A stretch of DNA of 64,000 nucleotides from G016234445 sp964438865. Its GTDB lineage: Bacteria > Chloroflexota > Dehalococcoidia > Tepidiformales > Tepidiformaceae. The position numbers were made by a program, and so were the translations under genes. A model generated the notes under the pieces. The model worked only from the letters and a program-made list of their open reading frames with translations. It was not told the origin of the DNA and ran no database searches. Where the stretch lies: NCBI GenBank assembly GCA_964438865.1, contig CAYTMI010000009.1:1-64000 (forward strand), in the 5' to 3' direction. This document shows positions 40,299 to 49,596 of this stretch, piece by piece; positions within the stretch are counted from its first letter, which is position 1; the number at the start of each line of letters is the position of its first letter.

Positions 40299-42833
40299 GT
40301 GTCCACGCCCATCCGCCGCCAGTACCTGGAACTCAAGCAGCGCTACCCCGGCACCATCCTCTTCTTCCGCCTCGGCGACTTCTACGAAACGTTTGATGAC
40401 GATGCGAAGCTCGTCGCCTCCGAGTTGCAGATAACGCTTACCTCGAAGCCCATGGGCAAGGACATCCGCGTCCCGCTGGCCGGCGTGCCCTACCACAGCA
40501 TCGACGGCCACGTGGCGAAGCTCGTGGGGCGCGGCTACCGCGTCGCGATCTGCGAACAGATGGCCGACCCCGCGGAGGTGAAGGGCATCGTCCCCCGCGA
40601 TGTCGTCCGCGTCGTCACGGCCGGTACGGTTACCGCCGAGAACTCGCTGGACGCGCACGCGCCGAACTACCTCGGGGCCATGGTCTCTCGCCGGGACGGC
40701 ACCGCCCTCGCGCTCGCCGACATCACCACCGGCGAGGTCCGGCTGGCCACGGGCGACGAGGCGCTCGACGAACTCCTCCGCAGCCTGCCGGCGGAGTTGC
40801 TGGTCGAAGACGGCGAGGCGCCGCCGGGCGTCACGGTGACGCTCTGCCGCCGGCCGCAAGTGAGCGACTTCCAGGCGGCCAACGAAGTCACGCGGCAGTT
40901 CGGCGAGCATGCCCGCGCCGGCCTCGTCCCGGGCGAAGCCGAAGCCGCCGCGCTCGCCCACATCCTCATCTACCTCCGAGAGACTTACCCCGCTGCCCTC
41001 GGCTCCCTCCAGCGCGTCCGCCAGGTGCCCGGCGGCCAGGTCCTGACCATCGACCCCCGCACCCTTCGCAACCTCGACGTGCTGGGCAGCGATGGCCGCT
41101 CATCCCTGTTTTCGGTCCTCAACCTGGCGAAGACGGCGATGGGAGCGCGGCTCCTGCGGGCATGGCTGACACACCCGCTCCGGGACGCGGCCGCGCTTGA
41201 GGGCCGCCTCGACGCGGTCGGATGGGCCGTTGCCCACCCTATCGAACGCGAACAGTGCCAGGCGGTCCTTCGCTCCATGGCGGACGTTGGCCGCCTCACC
41301 GGCAAGGTCGGGTCGCGGGCAGCGAACCCCCGCGATCTCCACGGCCTCCGCGCTGCTTTGCGGGCGGCGCTGGACCTTGGCGCCGTCCTCGCCCGCCACG
41401 ATCTGCCGTCGCTGCTTGCGGACGCCCGGCAGCGACTTGCCGGGGCGGCCGAACCACTCCTCGCCCTCGACGCTGCCCTCGACGATGACCCCCCTACCGG
41501 CTTCGACGAAGGCGGTGTGATTAAGCCCGGCTTCCTGGGGGAGATAGACACCCTGCGGGCGATGACCCGCGACGCCCGCGGCTTCCTCCTCGGGCTCGAG
41601 CGGCTCGAACGCGAGCGCAGCGGGATCAAGACCCTCAAGGTCGGCCACAACCGCGTCTTCGGCTACTACATCGAAATCTCGGCGGCGAACGCGGCCCTTG
41701 TCCCGGCCCACTATCAGCGCCGCCAGACCCTTGTTGGCGCCGAACGCTACGTTACCGAAGAGCTGAAGGAGTCCGAGTCCCGGCTGGTCGGCGCCCGGGA
41801 CCGGCTCGTTGAACTGGAAAAGCAAGCGTTCGGCCAGCTGGTGGAGACCCTGGCGGCGGGGCTCGCGGCGCTCCAGGCCGTCGCCGAAGCCGTTGCCCTG
41901 ATCGACCTGGCGCTGGCGCTCGGTGAAGCAGCGGCGCTTCGTAAATACGTCCGTCCGGCGTTCAACGACGGCTCCCGGCTCAGCCTCACCGGGGCGCGGC
42001 ACCCCGTGGTCGAAGCTGCGCTCGGGCCCGGGCGGTTTGTCCCCAACGATTGTCTCCTGGATGAGGGCTGCCAGGTGGTGATCCTCACCGGCCCCAACAT
42101 GAGCGGGAAGTCGACCTACCTCCGCCAGGTCGCCCTCATTGCCCTCATGGCGCAGGCGGGCTCCTTCGTGCCGGCGGCGGAGGCTGACCTGCCGCTGTTC
42201 GACCGCATCTTCACTCGTGTCGGCGCCCAGGACGACCTTGCAGCCGGGCAGTCCACGTTCATGGTCGAGATGGTGGAGACGGCCCAGATCCTCCACCGGG
42301 CGACGCCCCGGTCGCTCGTCATCCTCGATGAGGTCGGCCGGGGCACGAGCACCTTCGACGGCATGGCGATCGCGCGCGCCGTGGTCGAATTCCTCCACAA
42401 CCGCCGTGAAATCGCCGCCCGCACGCTCTTCGCGACCCACTACCACGAACTCACGGCGCTCGAAGGCATCCTCCCGCGGGTACGGAACGCCCACGTCGCG
42501 GTCCGCGAAGAGGGGAGCGACGTCGTCTTCGAACACCGCATCGTCCCGGGCCCGAGCGACCGTTCCTACGGGATCCACGTCGCCCGCCTGGCAGGGCTCC
42601 CGGCGGCCGTCGTGAGCCGCGCCCAGCACCTCCTCGACGAACTCGAAGCTAGCCGAGATGGTGTCCGGCCCGTCCCGGCGAACGCGCCCCGGCTCCAGCC
42701 GTCGTTCTTCGGTGGGCCATCACCGGTGGAGTCGGAGGTGGCTGCCCTCGATGTCGAAGGGATGACGCCCCTCGAAGCGATCCAGCGCCTCTACGAACTT
42801 CGCGCGCTGGCCCGGCGGGGCAACCGGCCGTGA
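40299..42833 (+). CDS. mutS: DNA mismatch repair protein MutS
   Basis: Predicted 844-residue mismatch sensor. The N-terminal mismatch-binding F-x-E lies in FFRLGDFYETF (Phe28, Glu30). Connector, lever and clamp domains follow, then the ATPase: Walker A GPNMSGKSTYLRQ at about residue 598, the DDLAAGQSTFMVEM segment, and Walker B VILDEVGRGTSTFDG at about 675, with the later FATHYHEL. The presence of the F-x-E motif makes it MutS1 rather than MutS2. GTG start with CCGGAG upstream. It overlaps mutL by four bases. Confidence 0.97.
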   Translation: MSTPIRRQYLELKQRYPGTILFFRLGDFYETFDDDAKLVASELQITLTSKPMGKDIRVPLAGVPYHSIDGHVAKLVGRGYRVAICEQMADPAEVKGIVPRDVVRVVTAGTVTAENSLDAHAPNYLGAMVSRRDGTALALADITTGEVRLATGDEALDELLRSLPAELLVEDGEAPPGVTVTLCRRPQVSDFQAANEVTRQFGEHARAGLVPGEAEAAALAHILIYLRETYPAALGSLQRVRQVPGGQVLTIDPRTLRNLDVLGSDGRSSLFSVLNLAKTAMGARLLRAWLTHPLRDAAALEGRLDAVGWAVAHPIEREQCQAVLRSMADVGRLTGKVGSRAANPRDLHGLRAALRAALDLGAVLARHDLPSLLADARQRLAGAAEPLLALDAALDDDPPTGFDEGGVIKPGFLGEIDTLRAMTRDARGFLLGLERLERERSGIKTLKVGHNRVFGYYIEISAANAALVPAHYQRRQTLVGAERYVTEELKESESRLVGARDRLVELEKQAFGQLVETLAAGLAALQAVAEAVALIDLALALGEAAALRKYVRPAFNDGSRLSLTGARHPVVEAALGPGRFVPNDCLLDEGCQVVILTGPNMSGKSTYLRQVALIALMAQAGSFVPAAEADLPLFDRIFTRVGAQDDLAAGQSTFMVEMVETAQILHRATPRSLVILDEVGRGTSTFDGMAIARAVVEFLHNRREIAARTLFATHYHELTALEGILPRVRNAHVAVREEGSDVVFEHRIVPGPSDRSYGIHVARLAGLPAAVVSRAQHLLDELEASRDGVRPVPANAPRLQPSFFGGPSPVESEVAALDVEGMTPLEAIQRLYELRALARRGNRP

Positions 42834-44617
42834 CCGTCGCCAACCCTGCCTCGATCCGTGTGCTCTCCCCCGAGGTGGCCGCCAGCATCGCCGCGGGCGA
42901 GGTGGTCGAACGCCCGGTGTCGGTGGTCCGCGAACTGCTGGACAACGCGATCGATGCGGGCAGCACCCAGGTATCGGTCGAGATCGAAGACGGCGGCCTG
43001 GCGCTTATCCGGGTCGCCGATGACGGCCACGGCATCCCCCCGGAGCAGTTGGAAGTCGCCTTCGAACGCCACGCCACCAGCAAGATCACCGTCATGGACG
43101 ACCTTGCCCACCTCCGCACCCTTGGCTTCCGGGGTGAGGCGCTGCCATCGATTGCCGCCGCGGGCGATGTAGAGGTGCTATCGCGCGCCCGCGGAGAGCC
43201 CGTTGGGGTCCACGCGGTGTTCATTGAAGCCCGGCCGGCGAAGCGTTCAGCCCGCCCGGCGCCGGTGGGCACCAGCATCGCCGTGCGCGACCTCTTCGCC
43301 CGCTTGCCGGCCCGCCGGAAGTTCCTCGCCTCTCCCGCGGCGGAGGGGCGCCAGGTGACCGTGCTGGTCTCGCACTATGCCCTCGCCTACCCGGGCATTG
43401 CATTCCACCTCTCGATGGGCGGGCGCCGGCTGCTGGCCACGCCCGGCGACGGAAACATCCGCCACGCCTTCGCCGCCGTCTATGGCGCGGAGACGGGCGC
43501 GGCGATGCTCGACACGGACTACAGCGAGGCTGATATCGGCGTCGCCGGGCTGGTTGGGCCGCCTTCTGTGCACCGGGGCAACCGTTCTGCGATCTCCGTG
43601 TTCATCAACGGGCGCTGGGTGCAGAGCCGTCCGCTGACCTTCGCCGTCGCCGACGCTTACCAGTCGCAACTCCCGATCGGGCGCCACCCCATCGCAGCGC
43701 TCTCGATCGCCATCCCGGAAGCCGACGTCGATGTGAACGTGCATCCGGCGAAGGCGGAAGTGCGCTTCCGCGACGAGCGGTTGGTGGGCCGCGTGGTCCG
43801 CCACGCCGTCCTCGCCGCGCTCGACGCCTCACGCCCCGTGTCCTGGGCAGAGGGCGCCGGGGCCAGCCTCCAGCCGGGGCCGGCAGCCACGACGGGTAGA
43901 ACCTCTCTCTCCCCCCTTCGCGACCGTCTGCACGCGTCCTCAGCGCCGGTAGCGGCCCTGCGCGCGCCCGACCCCGTACAGGCCCCGCTCGCCTGGCGGA
44001 CGGCTGCCGGTGCCCCCGGGGCTCCGCTTACCCAGCGCGAGCTGCTCCCAATGCTCCGTGTCGTTGGCCAGGTGGGCGCGACCTACGTGGTGGCCGAGGG
44101 TCCGGACGGGATGTATCTCATCGACCAGCACGCCGCCCACGAACGGGTTGTCTACGACCGGCTCCTCGCGAGGACGGGCGGCCAGCCGGCCGGGGCATGG
44201 CAGCCGCTGCTCGAACCGGTGCTGCTTGAGCTGGACCTCGCCGCCTGCGCCACCCTCGAAGAGCATCACGAACAACTCGCCGCCCTGGGCCTCGCCATCG
44301 AAGCGTTTGGCGAACGCAGCTACCTCGTCCGTGCCGTGCCCGCGGGCCTTGGGGGGACCGATGTCGCCGGGGCCATCCGCGCCGTCCTCGACCAACTGGC
44401 CGGCGAACGCCGTGTGACAGACCCCTTCGCACGAGCGGCGGCGACCGTCGCCTGCCATGCCAGCGTCCGCGCCGGCACCGCGCTCTCGCTGGACGAGATG
44501 CGGCAGCTTGTGACGGACCTCGAAGAGACCGCCTCGCCCCGGACCTGCCCGCACGGGCGCCCGACGCTGGTGCACCTGAGCACCGACGCCGTCGAGCGCC
44601 AGTTCGGCCGCAGATAA
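42830..44617 (+). CDS. mutL: DNA mismatch repair protein MutL
   Basis: Predicted 595-residue GHKL ATPase linking MutS to strand incision. N-terminal motifs are VRELLDNAIDAGS, RVADDGHGI and LGFRGEALPSI. The C-terminal domain has DQHAAHERVVYD, close to the metal-binding DQHA-x2-E-x4-E of endonuclease-type MutL (last acid Asp instead of Glu), and CPHGRPT near the end. The protein is therefore probably a nicking MutL, as expected where MutH is absent. A Pro/Ala-rich linker of about 90 residues joins the halves. GTG start overlapping the mutS stop. Confidence 0.96.
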   Translation: MTVANPASIRVLSPEVAASIAAGEVVERPVSVVRELLDNAIDAGSTQVSVEIEDGGLALIRVADDGHGIPPEQLEVAFERHATSKITVMDDLAHLRTLGFRGEALPSIAAAGDVEVLSRARGEPVGVHAVFIEARPAKRSARPAPVGTSIAVRDLFARLPARRKFLASPAAEGRQVTVLVSHYALAYPGIAFHLSMGGRRLLATPGDGNIRHAFAAVYGAETGAAMLDTDYSEADIGVAGLVGPPSVHRGNRSAISVFINGRWVQSRPLTFAVADAYQSQLPIGRHPIAALSIAIPEADVDVNVHPAKAEVRFRDERLVGRVVRHAVLAALDASRPVSWAEGAGASLQPGPAATTGRTSLSPLRDRLHASSAPVAALRAPDPVQAPLAWRTAAGAPGAPLTQRELLPMLRVVGQVGATYVVAEGPDGMYLIDQHAAHERVVYDRLLARTGGQPAGAWQPLLEPVLLELDLAACATLEEHHEQLAALGLAIEAFGERSYLVRAVPAGLGGTDVAGAIRAVLDQLAGERRVTDPFARAAATVACHASVRAGTALSLDEMRQLVTDLEETASPRTCPHGRPTLVHLSTDAVERQFGRR

Positions 44618-44619
44618 GA

Positions 44620-44653
44620 AGAGCGGCCTCCCCATTCACGGGGAGGCCGCTCT
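44620..44653. terminator. Bidirectional terminator between mutL and acyl-CoA dehydrogenase
   Basis: AGAGCGGCCTCCCC, loop ATTCAC, GGGGAGGCCGCTCT: a perfect 14-bp stem starting two bases after the mutL stop codon, between convergent genes. Confidence 0.85.
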
Positions 44654-44682
44654 CAGGGTGCTGTTGGGCCCGGATCCCGGGA

Positions 44683-45888
44683 CTAGAAGGTCGCGAAGTC
44701 CCAGGTGCCGCCCTGGCGGTAGGTGCGAAGCGCCCGGCGCGCCACGACCATGCGGTGCACTTCGTCCGGGCCGTCCGCGATGCGAAGGGTGCGGGCGCTC
44801 TTGTACATCGCCTGGAGGGGCGTGTCGGTGGTGACGCCCATCGCGCCGTGGACCTGGATCGCCTTGTCGATGACGTCGCAGGTGACGTTGACCACGAAGA
44901 ACTTGATCATCGAGACCTCGACGCGCGCTTCGTCACCGGAGTCGATCTTGAGAGCTGCCTGCATGGTCAGGAGCCGCGCCGCCTGGATGTTGACGAGCGA
45001 ATCAGCAATCCAGGTCTGGATGATGCCCTTGTCCGCCAGCAGGCTTCCGAAGGCTTCCCGGTTGAGTGAACGCTGGCACATCAGGTCGAAGGCGCGCTGG
45101 GCCTGTCCGAGGGAGCGCATGCAGTGATGGATGCGGCCGGGCCCCAGGCGCTTCTGGGAGAGCTTGAAGCCCGCCCCTTGCGGCCCGAGGAGGTTCGTCA
45201 CCGGGACGCGTACGTTGTCGTAGTGAATCTGAGGGTGGTTCGATTCGCGCTCGCCCCAGACCTCGACCCGGCGTTCGATCTTGAAGCCGGGCGTGTCGGT
45301 CGGCACGATGATCTGGCTCATCCTGCTGTGCGGCGGCGCCTCCGGGTCGGTGACGCACATGGCGATCGCGAACGTTGCCCCGATCGCGCCGGAGCTGAAC
45401 CACTTGCGCCCCTGGATGACGAATTCGTCTCCCTCGCGGGTGGCCCGCATCTGGAGGCCGGTCGGGTCCGCCCCTGAGACGGCCGGCTCCGTCATCGAGA
45501 AGCAAGACCGGATGTCGCCATCGACGAGCGGCTTGAGGTACTTCTCCTTCTGTTCGGGGGTGCCGTACTGGTGGAGGATCTCGGCGTTGCCCGAATCGGG
45601 CGCCTGTGAACCGAAGGCGGCGGGAGCGTAGGCACTCCGCCCGATGATCTCGTTCAGATAGGCATACGGGAGGAAGCCGATGCCCATGCCGCCGGCGTCT
45701 TCCGGCAGATGCGGCGCCCAATAGCCCATGGCCTTGGTCTTCTTCCGCAGGCTCTTCATGAGCTCTTCGGCCTCGGGGCCGCCGTGTTCGAACAGCCGTT
45801 CGTTCGGGTAGATGTGCTCCACCATAAAGTCGCTGACGACCTTCCGGCGTTGCATGGTTTCTTCACTGATGCTCAGGACGTTGTCCAT
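44683..45888 (-). CDS. Acyl-CoA dehydrogenase (ACAD10/11-like)
   Basis: Predicted 401-residue FAD enzyme of fatty-acyl beta-oxidation. Motifs: CFSMTEPAVSGADPTGLQ for FAD and substrate, FVIQGRKWFSSGA, LGPGRIHHCMRSLGQAQRAF, and the terminal IQVHGAMGVTTDTPL with RTLRIADGPDEVHRM. The last motif is typical of the ACAD10/11-like subgroup, which in animals is fused to an APH-type kinase; a stand-alone kinase of that kind is at 13642. ATG preceded by AAGGAG at the right distance. Transcribed toward mutL. Confidence 0.92.
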   Translation of the reverse strand: MDNVLSISEETMQRRKVVSDFMVEHIYPNERLFEHGGPEAEELMKSLRKKTKAMGYWAPHLPEDAGGMGIGFLPYAYLNEIIGRSAYAPAAFGSQAPDSGNAEILHQYGTPEQKEKYLKPLVDGDIRSCFSMTEPAVSGADPTGLQMRATREGDEFVIQGRKWFSSGAIGATFAIAMCVTDPEAPPHSRMSQIIVPTDTPGFKIERRVEVWGERESNHPQIHYDNVRVPVTNLLGPQGAGFKLSQKRLGPGRIHHCMRSLGQAQRAFDLMCQRSLNREAFGSLLADKGIIQTWIADSLVNIQAARLLTMQAALKIDSGDEARVEVSMIKFFVVNVTCDVIDKAIQVHGAMGVTTDTPLQAMYKSARTLRIADGPDEVHRMVVARRALRTYRQGGTWDFATF

Positions 45889-45996
45889 TGTTCACTCCTT
45901 GTCCTGGATGTCGCGCTGAACGGAGACACGCGATCGCATGCCCCGGGCCCGGACAGTCTACATCGGACAACGGAGGCGATGGAAATCGCGAGGGGA

Positions 45997-46572
45997 TCAG
46001 GCCTGGGTGGGCCGCGCAGGGGCCCCGTGCGCGGCCAGGACGCGCTCGACGAATTCGGACTTTGCCCGGGCGTAGGCATCGATGTTGTCCGGGAACTGTT
46101 TCGAAAGCGCGACCTTGAGGTCCCAGTACTCCTGGCGCAGGCCCGCGTCTGCGCGGAGGGCGTCCCGAAAGACCAGGTGCCGGGTCCATTCGATGTGGCC
46201 CACGGCGTAGGTATGGACGTTGTGTTTCCAGACGTGCGCGTCGCCCTCGACCCACTTCGTGAAGTAGTGACGGCCGGGGAGACCGTATTCGCCACGATAC
46301 TCGTAGCCCAGCCCTGCCATCGGGTCCAGCATTGCCGCGGCGTCTTCGAAGGCGCGCAGCCCCGGCATCAGGTCCAGGTAGGGCTTGGCGCCAAGCCCGG
46401 GCACCGAGGTGCTGCCGACGTGCTCGATGGCCGTGAGGCCGCCGCCGCAGGCCGCCAGGATCGCCGCCTTCGCTTCTTCGAACCGCGCGGGCCACTCCGG
46501 GTCGTAGGGCAGAAGTACCACGCCCTGGGCTCGTGCGCGGTCACGAAGGCCGTCGTCGGCCGTCGCGCTCAT
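45997..46572 (-). CDS. GrpB/UPF0157 family nucleotidyltransferase-fold protein
   Basis: Predicted 191 residues. The family hallmark is AIEHVGSTSVPGLGAKPYLDLM, followed by FTKWVEGDAHVWKHNVHTY and LVFRDALRADAGLRQEYWDLK. GrpB proteins share the nucleotidyltransferase fold and some relatives are fused to dephospho-CoA kinase, but the function is unknown. The ATG overlaps the stop of the CoA-binding protein gene (ATGA), which suggests co-expression. The long frame upstream is antisense shadow. Confidence 0.88.
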   Translation of the reverse strand: MSATADDGLRDRARAQGVVLLPYDPEWPARFEEAKAAILAACGGGLTAIEHVGSTSVPGLGAKPYLDLMPGLRAFEDAAAMLDPMAGLGYEYRGEYGLPGRHYFTKWVEGDAHVWKHNVHTYAVGHIEWTRHLVFRDALRADAGLRQEYWDLKVALSKQFPDNIDAYARAKSEFVERVLAAHGAPARPTQA

Positions 46573-48005
46573 TCGTGGAGGCGTTGCCATTGCAGGAGCC
46601 TGGCCAGGGCCCGGCCCGCTCGGTCGATGCTCGGGTAGGTGGCAAGCCCGTTGCGCCAGCAAGCTTCCTGGAACTCGGCCGTGTGCTCGAAGGCGTCGGC
46701 GGTGACCGGCGCCCGGATCGCGACCACCACCGGCTTGCCGCCGTCTTCCTGTACCTTCCTGAGGCTCTCTACCTGCCGGTGCATCCGCGGGCGGACGTCG
46801 GCGTAGCGCTGGGTAGGCCCGCCGCCGAAACTGGTGTGGTAGAGGATGACGTCGATATTCGAGGCTCGCGCGCACGGCATCAGAGTCGCTTCGAAGCTCC
46901 GGTCGTCCCACAGCGACATCGTGTCGATGGGGTTCCGGATGCTCGTGCCAGCCTCCTGTGTCACCTTCCTGAGCTCTTCCTGCGTCTCCGGCAACAGCGG
47001 CGGCAGTTGGAGCCCGGCCGCAGCCAGGTCGTCGGCGGCGAGCACGCTGGCGCCGCCACCCCCGCCGACGACGACGACGTTCGGCCCGGCCAGCCGCTTC
47101 ACGAAGCGGAAGGTCACGGAGACGTCCACGAGTTCTTCCATGCTCTCGACACGGAGAGCGCCGGCCTGCCGGCAAAGCCCGTCGAAGATCTGGAGGGACC
47201 CGGCCAGCGACGCGGTGTGCGAACTCGCGGCTCGGGACCCGGCCTCCGTGCGGCCGCTCTTGAGGATGGCGACAGGCTTGGCGGCCCCCGCCTTGCGGAT
47301 CGCGCGGGCCAGCCGGGGTCCATCCTGGATGCCCTCAAGGTAGGCGACGATGATCTCCGTCTCCGGGTCATCGGCGAGGTAGTCGAAGAAGTCGGCGGCG
47401 TTGAGGTCGGCGCCGTTGCCGAAGCTGATGACCTTGGAGCAGCGGATCCCCCGCGGCATCGCGTAGCGCACGAATTCGCCCGCGTTCATCCCGGACTGCG
47501 AGACCATCCCAACGGGCCCGGCTTCGGGAAGCTGCCCCTGCATCATCGCGAGGCGGCCGGAAGGCGCGTAGAGCCCCATGCAGTTCGGCCCAATCAGGCG
47601 GATGCCGGCCTCCCGGGCGCGTGCGACCACGGCTTGTTCCATCTTCGCGCGCTCGGCGTCACCCGTTTCCGTGAAGCCCGCGGTGAAGAGGTGCAGCACC
47701 CGCACGCCCTTGGTGATGCAATCCTCCAGCAGTTGGGGGACGAAACGGGCGGGCACGGAAGAGATGACATAATCCACGTTGTCGGGGATGTCACGAAGGC
47801 TTTGGTAGCACTTGAGCCCCCGGATCGCGGGAGCGCTGGGGTGGATGAGGTAGATAGGCCCGCGGAAGCCGACGTCCTGCAGGGAGGACACAAATCCTCC
47901 TCCGCCGAAGCCGGTGCCTTCCTTCGCCGACACCCCGGCGATGGCAATCGAGCGCGGGTGGAAGATGAAATCGAGTTCGGGCACGGCAGTGGCCGGAGCG
48001 GTCAA
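46569..48005 (-). CDS. CoA-binding protein, alpha subunit type of ADP-forming acyl-CoA synthetase
   Basis: Predicted 478 residues. An N-terminal CoA-binding Rossmann domain (FIFHPRSIAIAGVSAKEGT to GIRLIGPNCMGLY) is followed by two succinyl-CoA-ligase-like domains, with MVSQSGMNAGEFV and the conserved RAASSHTASLAGS. This is the alpha part of acetate-CoA ligases. The ATP-grasp beta part is absent and not encoded next door, so it must act with a separate subunit or differently. I chose the TTG at 48005 because GGAG lies six bases upstream and the family starts shortly after; a longer frame reaches 48170 across the neighbouring gene's start. Confidence 0.75.
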   Translation of the reverse strand: MTAPATAVPELDFIFHPRSIAIAGVSAKEGTGFGGGGFVSSLQDVGFRGPIYLIHPSAPAIRGLKCYQSLRDIPDNVDYVISSVPARFVPQLLEDCITKGVRVLHLFTAGFTETGDAERAKMEQAVVARAREAGIRLIGPNCMGLYAPSGRLAMMQGQLPEAGPVGMVSQSGMNAGEFVRYAMPRGIRCSKVISFGNGADLNAADFFDYLADDPETEIIVAYLEGIQDGPRLARAIRKAGAAKPVAILKSGRTEAGSRAASSHTASLAGSLQIFDGLCRQAGALRVESMEELVDVSVTFRFVKRLAGPNVVVVGGGGGASVLAADDLAAAGLQLPPLLPETQEELRKVTQEAGTSIRNPIDTMSLWDDRSFEATLMPCARASNIDVILYHTSFGGGPTQRYADVRPRMHRQVESLRKVQEDGGKPVVVAIRAPVTADAFEHTAEFQEACWRNGLATYPSIDRAGRALARLLQWQRLHE

Positions 48006-48168
48006 GGGCGTCTCCAGTTCCGAGGGAGTGAGCAGTTCGTAGCCCCTTCGATAGTGCGCCTGGGGCAGGGGGAAGCTTACCAGACAGCCGCCTTCAGAGC
48101 GCGCCCGGCGGTTGACCCGCGCGGCGTGTCTCCGCACCATAGTCCGCAGGAAGGGTGGGAGCCCCGGC

Positions 48169-48918
48169 ATGAGATTCTTCCCTATCGCGGCGACCGTGTT
48201 CTACGTCGCCGCCGTGCCCATCCTCCTCGTCACTTCCAACGTCCGCTTTCTCCTGGGTGACGAAGGCTATTACAAGCGCGGGCTCCGCGAGTACGACGCG
48301 GTTGAGACGACGGGGATCTCCCAGGACGAACTCGACGTGGCCGCGGCCGAGCTCATCGACTACTTCGAAGACGACGCGGATTCACTCCGGGTCGTCGTCC
48401 ACGTCGACGGCGAAGAGGTCTCCCTCTTCAACCAGCGCGAGACCGACCACATGCGAGACGTGAAGTCGCTCGTCCGGGCCACCTTTCGCGTGAACGAAAT
48501 CGCCCTCGTCGTGGTCCTCACCTACATTGCGGCGGTCTTCATCTGGGCGCGGGAGCGGCCGGTCCGGGCGCTCGCCAAGCAGACGCTGCTGGGCGTGGCG
48601 GCGGGGTTCGCGGCCGTTGCCGCAATCGGGGGTCTCGCGTTGGCCTTCGGGTTCGACGAAGTCTGGAACACGTTCCACAAAGTGGTCTTCCGGAACGACC
48701 TCTGGCAGCTGGACCCCGACACGGACCGGCTCATCCAGATGTTCCCCGAGCCGTTCTGGGAAGCAGCCACCTACCTCGTCGTCGGGCTTTCGCTCCTGGA
48801 GGTCGCCGTGCTGGTGGTGGCGTCGGTGGCGTACCTGGTGGTCAGCCGCGGCAACGGGGCACCGCCCGCGTCAGAACCTCCGCGGGCGAGCGCTCACCGG
48901 GTCCGGGCGCGGCCTTGA
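48169..48918 (+). CDS. TIGR01906 family (DUF1461) integral membrane protein
   Basis: Predicted 249 residues. One N-terminal helix (FPIAATVFYVAAVPILLV), an external domain of about 110 residues (including YKRGLREYDAVETTGIS and LFNQRETDHMRDVK), then three more helices with FRNDLWQLDPDTDRLIQMFP in the loop. This matches the TIGR01906 family of unknown function, common in Gram-positives and Chloroflexota. It is divergent from the CoA-binding protein gene. Confidence 0.8.
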   Translation: MRFFPIAATVFYVAAVPILLVTSNVRFLLGDEGYYKRGLREYDAVETTGISQDELDVAAAELIDYFEDDADSLRVVVHVDGEEVSLFNQRETDHMRDVKSLVRATFRVNEIALVVVLTYIAAVFIWARERPVRALAKQTLLGVAAGFAAVAAIGGLALAFGFDEVWNTFHKVVFRNDLWQLDPDTDRLIQMFPEPFWEAATYLVVGLSLLEVAVLVVASVAYLVVSRGNGAPPASEPPRASAHRVRARP

Positions 48919-48925
48919 GCCCCTC

Positions 48926-49150
48926 TTAGTTCGAACAGGCGCAGCCGCCGCCCCCGCCGCAGCATCCGCCTCCGCCGTCGCCGGCGAATTCCATGGGGCC
49001 GTCAGCGCCGCGCAGGGCGGCGAAAGCAGAGACCGTGCGCTCGGCTTCGTGGCCGCGTTCGCAGCGGACGGCAACCGCCGCCTGGGACATGGGCCGCCGC
49101 TGTTCGAAGCGGTTCCGGCAGGTGGGACAGTAGTACTCGTAGATGGCCAT
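48926..49150 (-). CDS. FmdB-type zinc ribbon protein
   Basis: Predicted 74 residues. YEYYCPTCRNRFEQRRPM is the start of the FmdB/CxxC_CXXC_SSSS regulatory zinc ribbon. The second pair is reduced to a single Cys followed by His (RCERGHEAE), and the end is a Gly/Cys tail (GGGGCCGGGGGCACSN). FmdB proteins have been proposed as regulators of formamide or amide use, but most copies are uncharacterised. The ATG at 49150 follows a TATACT box by six bases, so a leaderless mRNA is likely. Confidence 0.8.
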   Translation of the reverse strand: MAIYEYYCPTCRNRFEQRRPMSQAAVAVRCERGHEAERTVSAFAALRGADGPMEFAGDGGGGCCGGGGGCACSN

Positions 49151-49156
49151 GGCTGA

Positions 49157-49162
49157 AGTATA
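49157..49162 (-). promoter_or_regulatory. -10 box (TATACT) of leaderless FmdB-like transcript
   Basis: Minus strand TATACT, TCAGCC, ATG. The six-base gap places the transcript start at the start codon. Confidence 0.65.
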
Positions 49163-49175
49163 GCGAACGCTGGGC

Positions 49176-49553
49176 TCAGGCTGCGCGGCGGGAGCCCCGG
49201 CGGCGCTTTTTCTGCGACTCCCCGTCCGCGGCGGGCGCATCCGCCGCCGGCGCCTGCGGGGCAGCGGTGGGAGTCACCTCCAGGGCTTCTTCCGGGGGCC
49301 ACGGTTCGGCCTCGACCGCTACCGCTTCGCCCTCGATGACGGTCTCCGCGGCGGTGCGGGGCGCGGCCAGGGCAGGCGCCGTCTTCGCCGGGGCGATCAG
49401 CGTCGCCCGCGCGGGCGACGGGAGCGCGAGCAGCGATGCTTCGACCTGGCGCGTGATCTCGTTCCAGGGTTCGACCCAGTGTTCCTGGCGGAAACCCACA
49501 TGGGCCCGCACGCTCGAGACAAGCGAGAGCCATCGCCGGAAAAGGGCGACCAT
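49176..49553 (-). CDS. Hypothetical Ala/Pro/Glu-rich protein
   Basis: Predicted 125 residues. The first 45 residues may fold as helices (LFRRWLSLVSSVRAH and the following WVEPWNEITRQVEAS). The rest is low complexity, rich in Ala, Pro and Glu, ending in a basic patch (KKRRRGSRRAA). No family recognised. The frame fills the gap between the FmdB-like gene and the hydrolase gene, and no other frame there looks coding. No clear ribosome-binding site. Confidence 0.5.
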   Translation of the reverse strand: MVALFRRWLSLVSSVRAHVGFRQEHWVEPWNEITRQVEASLLALPSPARATLIAPAKTAPALAAPRTAAETVIEGEAVAVEAEPWPPEEALEVTPTAAPQAPAADAPAADGESQKKRRRGSRRAA

Positions 49554-49596
49554 AACCGGTGAACAATAACCCCTGTGTGAGGGGCAGGCAACCGTC

